Shown in pieces: positions 1 to 7,523 of a stretch of 17,233 bases of DNA (position 1 is the stretch's first letter; every line of letters starts with the position of its first letter). The notes beneath the pieces were generated by a model, which was not told where the DNA came from, searched no databases, and saw only the letters and a program-made list of their open reading frames with translations. The translations under genes were made by a program, and so were the position numbers. This DNA comes from JBKJUK01 sp046590705. Lineage in GTDB: Bacteria; Acidobacteriota; Thermoanaerobaculia; Gp7-AA8. The stretch lies in the NCBI GenBank assembly GCA_046590705.1, contig JBKJUK010000083.1, forward strand, positions 1 through 17,233, given 5' to 3'.

Positions 1-137
1 GTAAGAAGTAAGAAGAAAGGCCGGGGGCCGGGGTCAGGGGGCCGGGGCTGATGAACGTAGAACGCAGTCTGCATCGTTTCTTACTTCTGCGTTCTGCGTT
101 CATCAGTCCATCAGTCCATCCCCCCGGCCCTCCTCAG
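1..137. repeat. Composite palindromic G-rich intergenic repeat
   Basis: Non-coding block before the threonine aldolase gene. Three inverted pairs can be read. AGAAGTAAGAA at 4-14 pairs with 78-88. A 20-nt arm at 48-67 pairs with 87-106 (19 of 20) around a 19-nt loop. GGCCGGGGG at 19-27 pairs with CCCCCGGCC at 121-129. Between them lies an exact 11-nt direct repeat, GGGGGCCGGGG, at 23-33 and 37-47, which gives four G-runs. TCAGTCCA is repeated in tandem near 104-118. The element may begin before the window. It looks like a dispersed palindromic repeat; I see no gene in it. Confidence 0.7.
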
Positions 138-181
138 TTAAGATGCAAGGCAAGTAAATCTCCGGTTCCAGGGCGCAATCC

Positions 182-1240
182 ATGAGCGACTTTCGATCTG
201 ACAACACTCTCGGCTGTTCGCCGGAAATCCTGGAGGCGCTTGCACGTGAGAGCAGGACCTCAGCCTCGGCGTACGGTAACGATCCGGTTACCGAACGGCT
301 TCTGCAACGCTGTCGCGAGCTCTTCGAAACCGACCTCGACATTCTTCCCGTGGCCACCGGTACCGCGGGGAACGCGCTGGCACTGGCCTCGATGTCTCCG
401 ACCTGGGGCGGGATCTTCTGTCACGAAGATGCCCACGTGCACCGCGATGAACTCGGTGCGCCGGAGTTTTTCTCTGGTGGCGCAAAAGTCATCCCGCTCC
501 CCGGAATCGAGGGCAGGATCGATCCGCAGGTCCTCGCAGAATCGATTGACGAAGTGGCCACCGCGCGGCGGATGGCCACGCCCTCGGCCTTGAGCCTGAC
601 CCAGGCTACCGAAGCTGGGACGGTCTACACTCCCGATCAAATCACCGCACTCACCGATGTGGCTCGAGCCCGTGAGCTCGGCGTTCACATGGACGGCGCC
701 CGCTTCGCGAATGCCGTGGTCTCGACGCGCGCAACACCCGCTGAACTGACCTGGAAAGCTGGAGTGGATGTGCTGGTGTTCGGTGCTACCAAGAACGGCG
801 CAATGGCCGCCGAGTTGCTGGTGATCTTCCGCCGAACACTGACCAGCGAACTCGCCAGCCGCCTCCACCGGAGCGGACACCGCTTCTCGAAGATGCGATT
901 TCTATCTGCGCAACTCGATGCCTATCTCAGCGACGATCTCTGGCTGCGCAATGCACGACATGCAAACAACTGTGCTGCAACCCTGCTCAGAGGACTACGC
1001 AGTCTTCCTGAGGTCGAGATTCTGCGTCCGACCGAGGCCAACGTGATTTTTGCGCGTCTAAGTTCGGAACTGATCAGACGCCTGCAGACGGCCGGCTTCC
1101 TCTTCTACGACTGGCCGATTTTCGGGGACGGAGCAATCAGACTGGTCTGCGGATTCAATACTCGGATCGAGGACGTAGAGCATCTGCTCCAAGTTGCCGG
1201 TAGTACGACAGCAGCGACTGCTACGGCCGGAGCTGAATAG
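182..1240 (+). CDS. ltaE: Low-specificity L-threonine aldolase (PLP-dependent)
   Basis: Predicted cytosolic PLP enzyme of the beta-eliminating lyase/threonine aldolase family (fold type I), which cleaves L-threonine or allo-threonine to glycine and acetaldehyde. The 352-residue length is normal. The N-terminal RSDNTLG (5-11) is the family's opening motif. His81 in the CHEDAH stretch fits the ring-stacking histidine. HMDGARF (169-175) supplies the aspartate (D171) and arginine (R174) that hold PLP and substrate. Lys204 in FGATKNG is the expected Schiff-base lysine. The sequence resembles the proteobacterial type with FGGTKNG more than E. coli LtaE. The ATG at 182 is chosen because the family motif starts four codons later; the Shine-Dalgarno site is weak. 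It appears monocistronic. The Ala/Thr-rich last dozen residues abut a GGCCGG repeat. The family is secure; substrate preference is not shown by the sequence. Confidence 0.93.
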   Translation: MSDFRSDNTLGCSPEILEALARESRTSASAYGNDPVTERLLQRCRELFETDLDILPVATGTAGNALALASMSPTWGGIFCHEDAHVHRDELGAPEFFSGGAKVIPLPGIEGRIDPQVLAESIDEVATARRMATPSALSLTQATEAGTVYTPDQITALTDVARARELGVHMDGARFANAVVSTRATPAELTWKAGVDVLVFGATKNGAMAAELLVIFRRTLTSELASRLHRSGHRFSKMRFLSAQLDAYLSDDLWLRNARHANNCAATLLRGLRSLPEVEILRPTEANVIFARLSSELIRRLQTAGFLFYDWPIFGDGAIRLVCGFNTRIEDVEHLLQVAGSTTAATATAGAE

Positions 1241-1277
1241 CTGCGAAACCAACGGCCGGAGGCCGGGGGCCGGAGAG
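1223..1277 (+). repeat. GGCCGGGG-family repeat after the aldolase gene
   Basis: ACGGCCGGA occurs at 1223-1231, inside the last codons of the aldolase gene, and again at 1252-1260. It is followed by GCCGGGGGCCGGAGA at 1262-1276, a 15-nt stretch that recurs exactly at 7474-7488. It belongs to the same G-rich family as 19-47. Only one run exceeds two Gs, so quadruplex potential is weak at this copy. The rest of the gap to the next gene (1278-1450) shows a small hairpin at 1422-1435 and no gene. Confidence 0.6.
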
Positions 1278-1450
1278 CAGACAGAAAACTGCCCGTTCTG
1301 CGGTCGTATTCGCCCCTTCATCCAGGCGCCTCCCCTTCCGACCCGCCCCGCTCACACTCTTTACTTGCGCTCCCGTTTACTCCTGCTACTCTTCCCTCAT
1401 CACGTTTCAAATAAAACTGAAGGCGAGTCTTCGCCGCTGAGGAAAACTGC

Positions 1451-3922
1451 ATGACCACGTTGCGAACACTCGCACTTTCTGTCGCTGCATTTCTCTGTCT
1501 GGGTTTCACGCTGGACGCTGCCGAAGTGGACGAATGCCATTCAGGTTTCTCCGCCTACGTCGGCGCCGAGCCGTACATCCTGAACCCGTCCGTGGCGGAC
1601 CGGAAGGTCACCAGGATTGTGGCCGTACTCGAAGATATGGAACTCGATGCCATCGCCACTGCGCGTTACCGGATCGTGGTCCGCTCGGTCGCAACAGGCT
1701 CGATCGTCAGCGTCATTGAGGGAAGCCGAGGGCTGCTGCCACACGCGCAGTCAGAGGCAGTGGTTTCCTGGGACGGCAGAGACTCGAAAAGAGAGTTTGT
1801 CCCGGACGGCGAATACGCCATTCACGTCGAGGCGGCAGCACGGAAGGGCCGGCTATCGCCGGAGATCGAAGGCACCGAGCCTGAGAGTCGCCGGACCCGA
1901 AGCAGTGAAGTCCGAGTCATCGTCGATCGCGCTGGAAAGTACAACCTTCTCTTCGCCGAGAGCACGCGCAGCAGACTGAAACTCGAAGCACAGGCGGCAG
2001 GAATCGACACCACCTTCCCATACCAGTTTTTCTTCGGTACAACCCACGCGCACACAAACTGGAGTGACGGTGGAATGCCGGTGACAGACTGCCTTTCGGG
2101 TCGATATGGTTACGCAGGCGGCGCTCAGCCGGTCGACGCCTTCAACTACGCCAAGAGCAGTGGCTCCATCGACTACCTCGCTGTGGTTGAACATAACCAT
2201 CTGATGCAGGATGCCTGCACCACCTGCACGGCCGAAGGAATCAAGTCGCGTTACACCGCCGGATTCAATGCCGCGCAGACCGCTACGGTCGCCGGCTCCT
2301 TCGTAGGCATGTTCGGAATGGAGTGGGGCGTCATCAGCGGCGGAGGTCACATCAACGTTTACAACCAGGCGCAGCTGATGTCCTGGACAGGCGAGCCCTA
2401 TCATGTGCTGGTCGACAAATCGAACTACCAGCAGCTCTATACGGCCATGAAGAACAACCAGGGCCTGCTCGGCTCGTATGGAACGTTCAATCATCCCAAC
2501 AGCACCGACTTCGGAAGTTACGCACGCTCGACCGATGGTGATGCCGTCATGCGCGGCCTCTCCATCATCTCCGGCCCTGCCTTCAACACCTCCACCACGT
2601 TTTCGCCCGGTGGCTCGACGTACGTCGACATGTTCAACACCGTCCTCTCCTATGGATGGAAGATCGCACCTGAGGCACACCAGGACAACCACTGCTGGAA
2701 CTACGGCAACTCGACACCGAATCGTACTGTGGCACTGATCCCGAATGGGACGACCTTCAATCAGCAATCGCTCGTCAGCGCGTACGGCGCGCGTCGTTTC
2801 TACGCGGCGCAGGATCGTGATGTTCAACTGGTCTACCGCACCGCCGACGGAGCACGGGTGATGGGCGACTCCTTCTCCGCCTCCACTGGCGTGGACGTAT
2901 ACGTGCGACTCGCGGATCCTGCAGGCGAGGCAGTACAGAAGATCGAAATCTGGGGAGGCCGCGCCGGTACGTCGACGGCCCCCGGAGCTCTCGCAGCGAT
3001 CGTCGCCTCCAACCTGAGCAGCACCACGCTTTCGGCAACACTGGCGGCCCGCACTTCAGGCGAGCAGTGGTACTACTACGTGGCCGCCGTACAGGCTGAC
3101 GGCAACACGGTCTGGTCGGCACCGATGTGGATCACATGGGGAACCTCTACCTGCACACTTCCTGGCGCCACGACACTCTCATCACCCGCAGATCTGGCGA
3201 CCGGTGTCTCCACCGCGACCACCCTCTCCTGGACCGCCGCCTCAGGCGCCACGTCGTACGACGTCTACCTCGGCACCAGCACCACTCCCGCGTTGTTCGG
3301 TAGCAGCACCACGACCTCACTCGCGGTGAGCGGACTCGCGGCATCGACCAAATACTACTGGCGCGTCGTTGCGAAAAATGCGTGCGGAAGCGGCAGCAGC
3401 TCAGCCACCCGCTCCTTCACCACGGCCGCCGCCTCTACGCTGGTCACGATCTTCAATGAAGGCGCGGAAAGTGGCGCCACCGGATGGACGTACCCAAAGA
3501 ACACAGGTTCGGGATGGTCGATTCAGACAACTACCGATTCGTTCGCAGGTAGCAATCGTTTCAAAACGAACGCCGCATATACAACTTACATCGACAGCGC
3601 AGACTGGAGTCTGGTTTCACCCGCCTTCTCACTCGGAGGCAAGACTGCAGCAACCCTGACCTTCTATAACAAGTACAAAACTGAAGCGTCGTACGACTTC
3701 GCCATCGTCGAGGTCTCCACAAACGGCGGCACCAGCTGGACTCAGCTACGCAAGGTCTCAGGACAGTCGAGCGGCTATCCCTCCTGGGCTCCGCAGGTGT
3801 CACTCAGCCTCAACGCCTACACGGGAAACACCAACTGTCAGATTCGTTTCCGCTTCACCAGTGACACCAGCGTCACTGACTGGGGATACGCCGTCGACAG
3901 CATTCTGCTGACCGCACAGTAG
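1451..3922 (+). CDS. Secreted PHP-domain (CehA/McbA-like) metallohydrolase-type protein with FN3 and immune-inhibitor-like C-terminal domains
   Basis: An 823-residue exported protein. Residues 1-24 form a signal peptide. About 35-160 is a beta-rich region with a VSWDGRD...VPDGEY signature like FlgD-type Ig domains. About 190-460 carries a PHP-type metal site: THAHTNWSDG (H199, H201, D206), VVEHNH (E247, H248, H250), GMEWG (E291), FNHPN (H348) and AHQDNH (H410, H414). These are the ligand positions expected for a PHP/CehA-McbA phosphoesterase-like hydrolase. Residues 570-657 form a fibronectin type III domain (LSWTAASGATSYDVYLGTS...YYWRVVAKN). Residues 665-822 resemble the beta-sandwich at the end of immune-inhibitor-A-like proteins (GAESGATGWT...WSLVSPAFSLGG...DSILL). 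TGAGGA at 1437-1442 lies 8 nt before the ATG. A strong terminator follows, so it is likely monocistronic. The substrate is unknown; phosphoester hydrolysis is only a family-level guess. Confidence 0.85.
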   Translation: MTTLRTLALSVAAFLCLGFTLDAAEVDECHSGFSAYVGAEPYILNPSVADRKVTRIVAVLEDMELDAIATARYRIVVRSVATGSIVSVIEGSRGLLPHAQSEAVVSWDGRDSKREFVPDGEYAIHVEAAARKGRLSPEIEGTEPESRRTRSSEVRVIVDRAGKYNLLFAESTRSRLKLEAQAAGIDTTFPYQFFFGTTHAHTNWSDGGMPVTDCLSGRYGYAGGAQPVDAFNYAKSSGSIDYLAVVEHNHLMQDACTTCTAEGIKSRYTAGFNAAQTATVAGSFVGMFGMEWGVISGGGHINVYNQAQLMSWTGEPYHVLVDKSNYQQLYTAMKNNQGLLGSYGTFNHPNSTDFGSYARSTDGDAVMRGLSIISGPAFNTSTTFSPGGSTYVDMFNTVLSYGWKIAPEAHQDNHCWNYGNSTPNRTVALIPNGTTFNQQSLVSAYGARRFYAAQDRDVQLVYRTADGARVMGDSFSASTGVDVYVRLADPAGEAVQKIEIWGGRAGTSTAPGALAAIVASNLSSTTLSATLAARTSGEQWYYYVAAVQADGNTVWSAPMWITWGTSTCTLPGATTLSSPADLATGVSTATTLSWTAASGATSYDVYLGTSTTPALFGSSTTTSLAVSGLAASTKYYWRVVAKNACGSGSSSATRSFTTAAASTLVTIFNEGAESGATGWTYPKNTGSGWSIQTTTDSFAGSNRFKTNAAYTTYIDSADWSLVSPAFSLGGKTAATLTFYNKYKTEASYDFAIVEVSTNGGTSWTQLRKVSGQSSGYPSWAPQVSLSLNAYTGNTNCQIRFRFTSDTSVTDWGYAVDSILLTAQ

Positions 3923-3942
3923 CGCTTGACTCACGGCAGTTG

Positions 3943-3974
3943 AAAGGCGCACGAGAGTGCGCCTTTTTCTTTTT
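3943..3974 (+). terminator. Intrinsic terminator of the PHP-domain gene
   Basis: AAAGGCGCAC (3943-3952) pairs perfectly with GTGCGCCTTT (3957-3966) around a GAGA tetraloop and runs into a T-rich tract to 3974. It lies 20 nt after the stop codon at 3922. Confidence 0.9.
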
Positions 3975-4128
3975 GGTCGCAGCTACTGCTCGAGTGACCT
4001 CGCCAGTAGACGTCGTGCCCGTGACAGACTACATACAAGTTTGCCGATCTCAGCCATTAGAACTCTTGATACCGTCGTAAGTCGTTCTACTGACTACGTT
4101 TAGATGAGCTTACCTGGGGCCTGGAATG

Positions 4129-4144
4129 TGGCAGGTTGATCGCA
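4129..4144 (+). promoter_or_regulatory. Candidate sigma-54 (-24/-12) promoter of the EF-hand gene
   Basis: TGGCAG-GTTGA-TCGCA matches 9 of 11 positions of the consensus TGGCAC-N5-TTGCA, with the GG and GC dinucleotides exactly 10 nt apart. Transcription would start near 4155, just before the GGAGG site at 4164-4168 and the ATG at 4173. The match is seen directly; use by sigma-54 is inferred, supported by the NtrC-type activator encoded at 15741-17180. No convincing activator site was found upstream. Confidence 0.5.
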
Positions 4145-4172
4145 ATAGAGTTCCTCAGAACATGGAGGATCT

Positions 4173-4802
4173 ATGAAACTGAAAACAGTCGGAACCATCG
4201 CGGTACTTGCACTTGTCGTTGCTGTGGCTCCTGCGGCGAACGCTGGGGACAAGCATGGAAAACATTCGAAACATGACAAGCATGACAAGAAAGAAGCGCG
4301 GGAATCGCGCCGCGAGATGGGTGTCCGGGACGGCGATCGACTCTCTACCATGGACCAGAACGGCGACGGCCGCGTGACCCGCGATGAGTTCCCGGGTGGT
4401 TCGGAGAGGTTCATGCGGATGGATACAAATCGCGACGGCGTGCTCACCCGCGATGAAGTGCAGCGCGCTGGACAGCAGCGCCTGAACACGCTCGATCAGA
4501 ATGGAGACGGCTTCATCAGCTCTGCTGAATGGAGGGGTGATTCACGCGCCTTCGATCGGCTCGATACAAATCGGGACGGCAGACTGAGCACCACCGAACT
4601 GCGCAATCGCGATCGCGACCGAGATCGCGATGATGACGACCTGGATGGTGATAACCGCTTCAAGGGAATCGACAGCAACAACGACGGAAGAATCACCCGG
4701 TCGGAATGGAGAGGAAACGACAACTCATTCAGGAAACATGATCGCAACGGCGACAACGTGATCACGGACGAGGACAAGCGCGACAAACGGAACGACGACT
4801 GA
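4173..4802 (+). CDS. Exported six-EF-hand calcium-binding protein
   Basis: A 209-residue protein with a signal peptide (1-24, ending AANA). A His/Lys-rich stretch follows (27-40, repeated HGKHSKHDKHD type) that could bind metals. Canonical 12-residue EF-hand loops lie at 61-72, 84-95, 108-119, 131-142 and 167-178, all of the form DxNxDGxxxxxE. A sixth at 190-201 is less orthodox, with Asn for Gly at loop position 6 and Asp at position 12. Between loops 4 and 5 an acidic run of Arg-Asp repeats (about 145-160) may be a degenerate loop or linker. Probably a periplasmic or surface Ca2+ binder or buffer; no catalytic domain is present. GGAGG at 4164-4168 fixes the start. It has its own promoter candidate and terminator, so it is monocistronic. 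Confidence 0.9.
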   Translation: MKLKTVGTIAVLALVVAVAPAANAGDKHGKHSKHDKHDKKEARESRREMGVRDGDRLSTMDQNGDGRVTRDEFPGGSERFMRMDTNRDGVLTRDEVQRAGQQRLNTLDQNGDGFISSAEWRGDSRAFDRLDTNRDGRLSTTELRNRDRDRDRDDDDLDGDNRFKGIDSNNDGRITRSEWRGNDNSFRKHDRNGDNVITDEDKRDKRNDD

Positions 4803-4825
4803 TGGAGTCGCACCTGGATATCTGA

Positions 4826-4860
4826 AAAAGGGCGGGACGAAAGTCCCGCCTTTTTCTTTG
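4826..4860 (+). terminator. Intrinsic terminator of the EF-hand gene
   Basis: GGCGGGAC (4832-4839) pairs with GTCCCGCC (4844-4851) around a GAAA tetraloop, flanked by an A-run before and TTTTTCTTT after. It lies about 25 nt after the stop codon. Confidence 0.9.
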
Positions 4861-4878
4861 CGCGAACCTCGAACCGTT

Positions 4879-5051
4879 GTCATTCCGACGAGCCGCGCGA
4901 TCGTCGGAGCGCGCAGTCGCTGCCGCGAGGAGGAATCTCCGGTCCGCGCAGACGCGGTGGACAAGTTCGACCCCGCGGCGCGGAACGAAGATTCCTCTTC
5001 GCATGTCGACTTCGCAAGCTCGCCAAAGCATCCCATGCTCATCGGAATGAC
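4879..5051. repeat. Inverted-repeat element bounded by GTCATTCCGA
   Basis: The outer arms GTCATTCCGA (4879-4888) and TCGGAATGAC (5042-5051) are exact reverse complements. Nested inside, CGAGGAGGAATCT (4926-4938) pairs with 4989-5001 (12 of 13), and CCGACGA (4885-4891) pairs with TCGTCGG (4901-4907). The element has no coding capacity of its own and fills most of the 359-nt gap between the EF-hand terminator and the aminopeptidase gene. Similar CATTCCGA-bounded palindromes are familiar from intergenic DNA of several environmental bacterial lineages; that is general recollection, not a search. Confidence 0.7.
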
Positions 5052-5087
5052 GTCTCTCGTCGCGCGCGGGAAGGATCCGCTGGCTTG

Positions 5088-5116
5088 CCCCGACCCGCTA
5101 ACCCCGGCCCCGGCCC
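5088..5116 (-). repeat. GGCCGGGG-family repeat, G-quadruplex-capable on the minus strand
   Basis: C-runs at 5088-5091, 5094-5096, 5102-5105, 5108-5111 and 5114-5116 give five G-runs of 3-4 on the minus strand with loops of 2-5 nt. The spacing and GGCCGGGGCCGGGG core match the repeat at 19-47. It sits 46-74 nt before the aminopeptidase start, in the probable promoter or leader. No other promoter signal was recognised here. Confidence 0.55.
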
Positions 5117-5161
5117 ATCGACGCGAAATGACAGGCCGCCTCCTCCGGTTCCCATACGCAC

Positions 5162-7060
5162 ATGGAACCCCTGCTTCGGCGCATCGCCCTACTCCCTCTC
5201 CTGTTCCTCCTGCTGGTCGCAGCACGCGCGCGACCAGAGCGGCAGACCCTCGCGCACTTTCCACTGCAGAAGGACATCTTCTCTTCCTCTGAACCTAAGC
5301 GGATTACCACCCATCACATCGATCTCGATCTGATGGTCGACTTTGCAACGAAGACGCTTCAAGGGAAAGCCACCCTGCAACTCGAAAATCTCTCCGGCAC
5401 CAGACAGCTCGTTCTCGACACCCGAGGTCTGGAGATCAGCTTAGTCACCGCTGACGGAGTCAGCACGCCGTGGCAGCTTGGAGAAACAACCGCTGACGGA
5501 CGCCCACTCGTCATCGACATCACCTCGGCGACTCGCGCTGTGACGGTGCAATACTCGACACGGCCTGAGGCAGACGGACTTTTCTGGATGCAGCCGGCGC
5601 AGACCACCGGAAGGGTTTCGCCGTACCTCTACTCACAGAACGAACCCGATTCCGCGCGCAGCTGGATTCCGCTGCAGGACACACCGTCCGTTCGCATCAC
5701 TTACAACGCGGTCGTACGGGTACCGGCCGGAATGATGGCGCTGATGAGTGCTGAGAATCCGACCTCGCTGCGCGCCGACGGCGTCTACTCCTTCAGGATG
5801 GATCAGCCGATACCTTCCTACCTGATCGCGCTGGCAGTCGGCCGCCTGCAGTTTCGCGCATTGGATGAGCGAACCGGGATCTATGCCGAACCTGAACTGC
5901 TGAACACCGCGGTGAATGAGCTCCATTACATCCCGGATATGGTGGACGCCGCCGAGAAGCTGCTCACACCATACCCATGGAAACGCTACGACGTGCTGCT
6001 CATGCCACCGACCTACATCGTGGGAGGGATGGAGCACCCGCGCCTCAATTTTCTGAATCCAGCGGTGGTCACAGGAAATCTACCCGCACAGGTCGTCCCC
6101 TCGTCGCTGGTGGCGCATGAACTCGCACACTCCTGGGCTGGCGATCTGGTCACACTCTCGACCTGGAGCGATGTCTGGCTCAACGAGGGGATCACGTCCT
6201 ATCTCACGCTCCGCATTCTGGAAGAAGTCGACGGAAGAGGGAGAGCAGAGCATGGGTACTTTGCAGATCGAAGCACATACGAATCGATCGTGGCTTCCAA
6301 TCCGACCCCGCACACCACCATGCTGCATCGCCCGTTCCGAACCGGCGAACGTCCAGGCTCCGCCTTTAGTTCGACGGCGTACATAAAAGGTGACCTCTTC
6401 ATCAAGACTCTGGAAGACATTGCGGGCCGTATCGAGCTCGATCGCTTTCTGAAACTCTGGTTCGAAGCCCTGGCCTTTCGCTGGGCGGACGATCGCATGT
6501 TCATCCGTCTCTTCGAGGCCAGCGTGCTGGCAAGACAACCCCAGCTCCGTGACACGGTGAGGCTGGAACAATGGATCTACGAATCCGGACTTCCGGCGAA
6601 TGTCACCGCACCTCTGACTTCGACGCTCTATCAGTCGGCAGCAGCAGCCGCGTCGTCATTCCGAGGTGGCAGGAACGCTTCTGAGTTCGCGAAGGTCGGG
6701 TGGAGGGTGCTCGATCTCGACCTGTTCCTTCGCATCGCCATCGTTGACGTCGAACGCAGGATGACCGAAGTCGACGCCGCCTTCGCACTCTCAACCTGGA
6801 CTACGCCACCGCTGATCTGGATGCAGGCCTCGGCACGAACCGGATATCTTCCGGCTCGAGCTGCGATCGAAAGAGTCCTCTCGAGAGGCGGCCCGAACAG
6901 CTGGGTCACCTCGCTGTATGAGAATCTTTACTACACGCCGGCCAGCCGGGAGTTCGCCCGTCAGATGTACGAAAAATACCGCGACCGCTATGACCCGTCC
7001 GTGCAGAGCTATGTCGACAGGTTGATGCGGGCTGCCTCATCGCAGAAGCTCGCCGCCTGA
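5162..7060 (+). CDS. Exported M1-family zinc aminopeptidase (leukotriene-A4-hydrolase-like)
   Basis: A 632-residue gluzincin that probably trims N-terminal residues from peptides in the envelope. A hydrophobic signal peptide covers about 1-23. The N-terminal beta-sandwich (about 45-230) is followed by the catalytic domain. The zinc site is HELAH (H319, E320, H323) with E342 in WLNEG, the standard 18-residue spacing. Y407 in STAYIKG fits the transition-state tyrosine. The exopeptidase motif reads GGMEH (288-292), where LTA4H proteins usually have GGMEN. The C-terminal helical region (about 490-625) fits the LTA4H C-terminal domain, so length and architecture match that branch rather than PepN. 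The ATG at 5162 is preferred because it supplies the signal peptide, though no good Shine-Dalgarno site precedes it. Family confident; substrate unknown, and epoxide hydrolase activity should not be assumed. Confidence 0.9.
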   Translation: MEPLLRRIALLPLLFLLLVAARARPERQTLAHFPLQKDIFSSSEPKRITTHHIDLDLMVDFATKTLQGKATLQLENLSGTRQLVLDTRGLEISLVTADGVSTPWQLGETTADGRPLVIDITSATRAVTVQYSTRPEADGLFWMQPAQTTGRVSPYLYSQNEPDSARSWIPLQDTPSVRITYNAVVRVPAGMMALMSAENPTSLRADGVYSFRMDQPIPSYLIALAVGRLQFRALDERTGIYAEPELLNTAVNELHYIPDMVDAAEKLLTPYPWKRYDVLLMPPTYIVGGMEHPRLNFLNPAVVTGNLPAQVVPSSLVAHELAHSWAGDLVTLSTWSDVWLNEGITSYLTLRILEEVDGRGRAEHGYFADRSTYESIVASNPTPHTTMLHRPFRTGERPGSAFSSTAYIKGDLFIKTLEDIAGRIELDRFLKLWFEALAFRWADDRMFIRLFEASVLARQPQLRDTVRLEQWIYESGLPANVTAPLTSTLYQSAAAAASSFRGGRNASEFAKVGWRVLDLDLFLRIAIVDVERRMTEVDAAFALSTWTTPPLIWMQASARTGYLPARAAIERVLSRGGPNSWVTSLYENLYYTPASREFARQMYEKYRDRYDPSVQSYVDRLMRAASSQKLAA

Positions 7061-7128
7061 ATCGGAACGTTATCCGTAAAGAGCAGTTCAGAGTAGCGCG
7101 CGCTCAGAGATGACCTTGCCGAGCAATT

Positions 7129-7144
7129 CGGCACGCAGGTAGCA
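7129..7144 (+). promoter_or_regulatory. Candidate sigma-54 (-24/-12) promoter of the small membrane protein gene
   Basis: CGGCAC-GCAGG-TAGCA matches 9 of 11 positions of TGGCAC-N5-TTGCA with correct GG/GC spacing. It lies 30 nt before the ATG at 7174, almost the same geometry as the copy before the EF-hand gene, and leaves room for the AGGAG site at 7161-7165. Recognition by sigma-54 is inferred. Confidence 0.5.
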
Positions 7145-7173
7145 AATGCTTCGAGCACAAAGGAGAATCCTGA

Positions 7174-7464
7174 ATGAGCATCCTCGGATTTGAACCACTT
7201 CTCAGAACCGCCACCATCAAAACTCTCGACAAGATCAGCAGAAAGGTTGATGAAGCCGAAACGAAAACAGAGAACGCCGTGACCCGGCTTCTGAAGCGCT
7301 GGCGCGAACTCGACGCCGACGAGAAAGAGCAGGTCATCGGGATCGTGATCGCTACAGCCAGCACCGCCGTCGCTGCCGTTGCAGCACTGAAAAGCGGAAA
7401 GAAGCGTGTGGCGAAGAAAGCCGGCAAGAGCGTAATCAAGACCATCGCCAAACGGATCAAGTAG
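7174..7464 (+). CDS. Small polybasic single-pass membrane protein, function unknown
   Basis: A 96-residue protein I do not recognise. The N-terminal half (about 10-50) is highly charged and probably helical (KISRKVDEAETKTENAVTRLLKRW), possibly a coiled coil. Residues 54-72 form one hydrophobic Ala/Val/Ile-rich segment that could span or embed in the membrane. The last 24 residues carry about ten Lys/Arg and no acidic residue, which the positive-inside rule would place in the cytosol. There is no signal peptide. It is convincingly a gene: AGGAG at 7161-7165 is well placed, a sigma-54-like promoter precedes it, and the frame does not shadow another gene. The basic tail could contact lipid headgroups or nucleic acid; this is inference only. 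Confidence 0.75.
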   Translation: MSILGFEPLLRTATIKTLDKISRKVDEAETKTENAVTRLLKRWRELDADEKEQVIGIVIATASTAVAAVAALKSGKKRVAKKAGKSVIKTIAKRIK

Positions 7465-7473
7465 TGGAAGACA

Positions 7474-7488
7474 GCCGGGGGCCGGAGA
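7474..7488 (+). repeat. GGCCGGGG-family repeat after the small membrane protein gene
   Basis: GCCGGGGGCCGGAGA is identical over 15 nt to 1262-1276 and begins 10 nt after the stop codon. With the copy at 7670-7692 it brackets the convergent gap between a plus- and a minus-strand gene. Confidence 0.55.
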
Positions 7489-7523
7489 AAAGGCCGCGCA
7501 GTTCTCATGCAGGCGCCTCTCGT

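Noticed and set aside
260..880. 206-codon minus-strand open frame opposite the threonine aldolase
   Set aside because: Fully inside a secure PLP-enzyme gene and without its own motif or ribosome site.
1853..2827. 324-codon minus-strand open frame opposite the PHP-domain gene
   Set aside because: It lies wholly within a gene with clear metal motifs and signal peptide; its translation shows no domain and fits a high-GC antisense shadow.
4066..4093. TTGATA with a possible -10 box as a sigma-70 promoter of the EF-hand gene
   Set aside because: No acceptable TATAAT-like hexamer at 16-18 nt; the -24/-12 match nearer the gene is much better.
4858..5292. 144-codon plus-strand open frame before and overlapping the M1 gene
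   Set aside because: It is made of the GTCATTCCGA inverted-repeat element and C-rich repeat, starts within the terminator tail and overlaps the signal-peptide region of the M1 gene.
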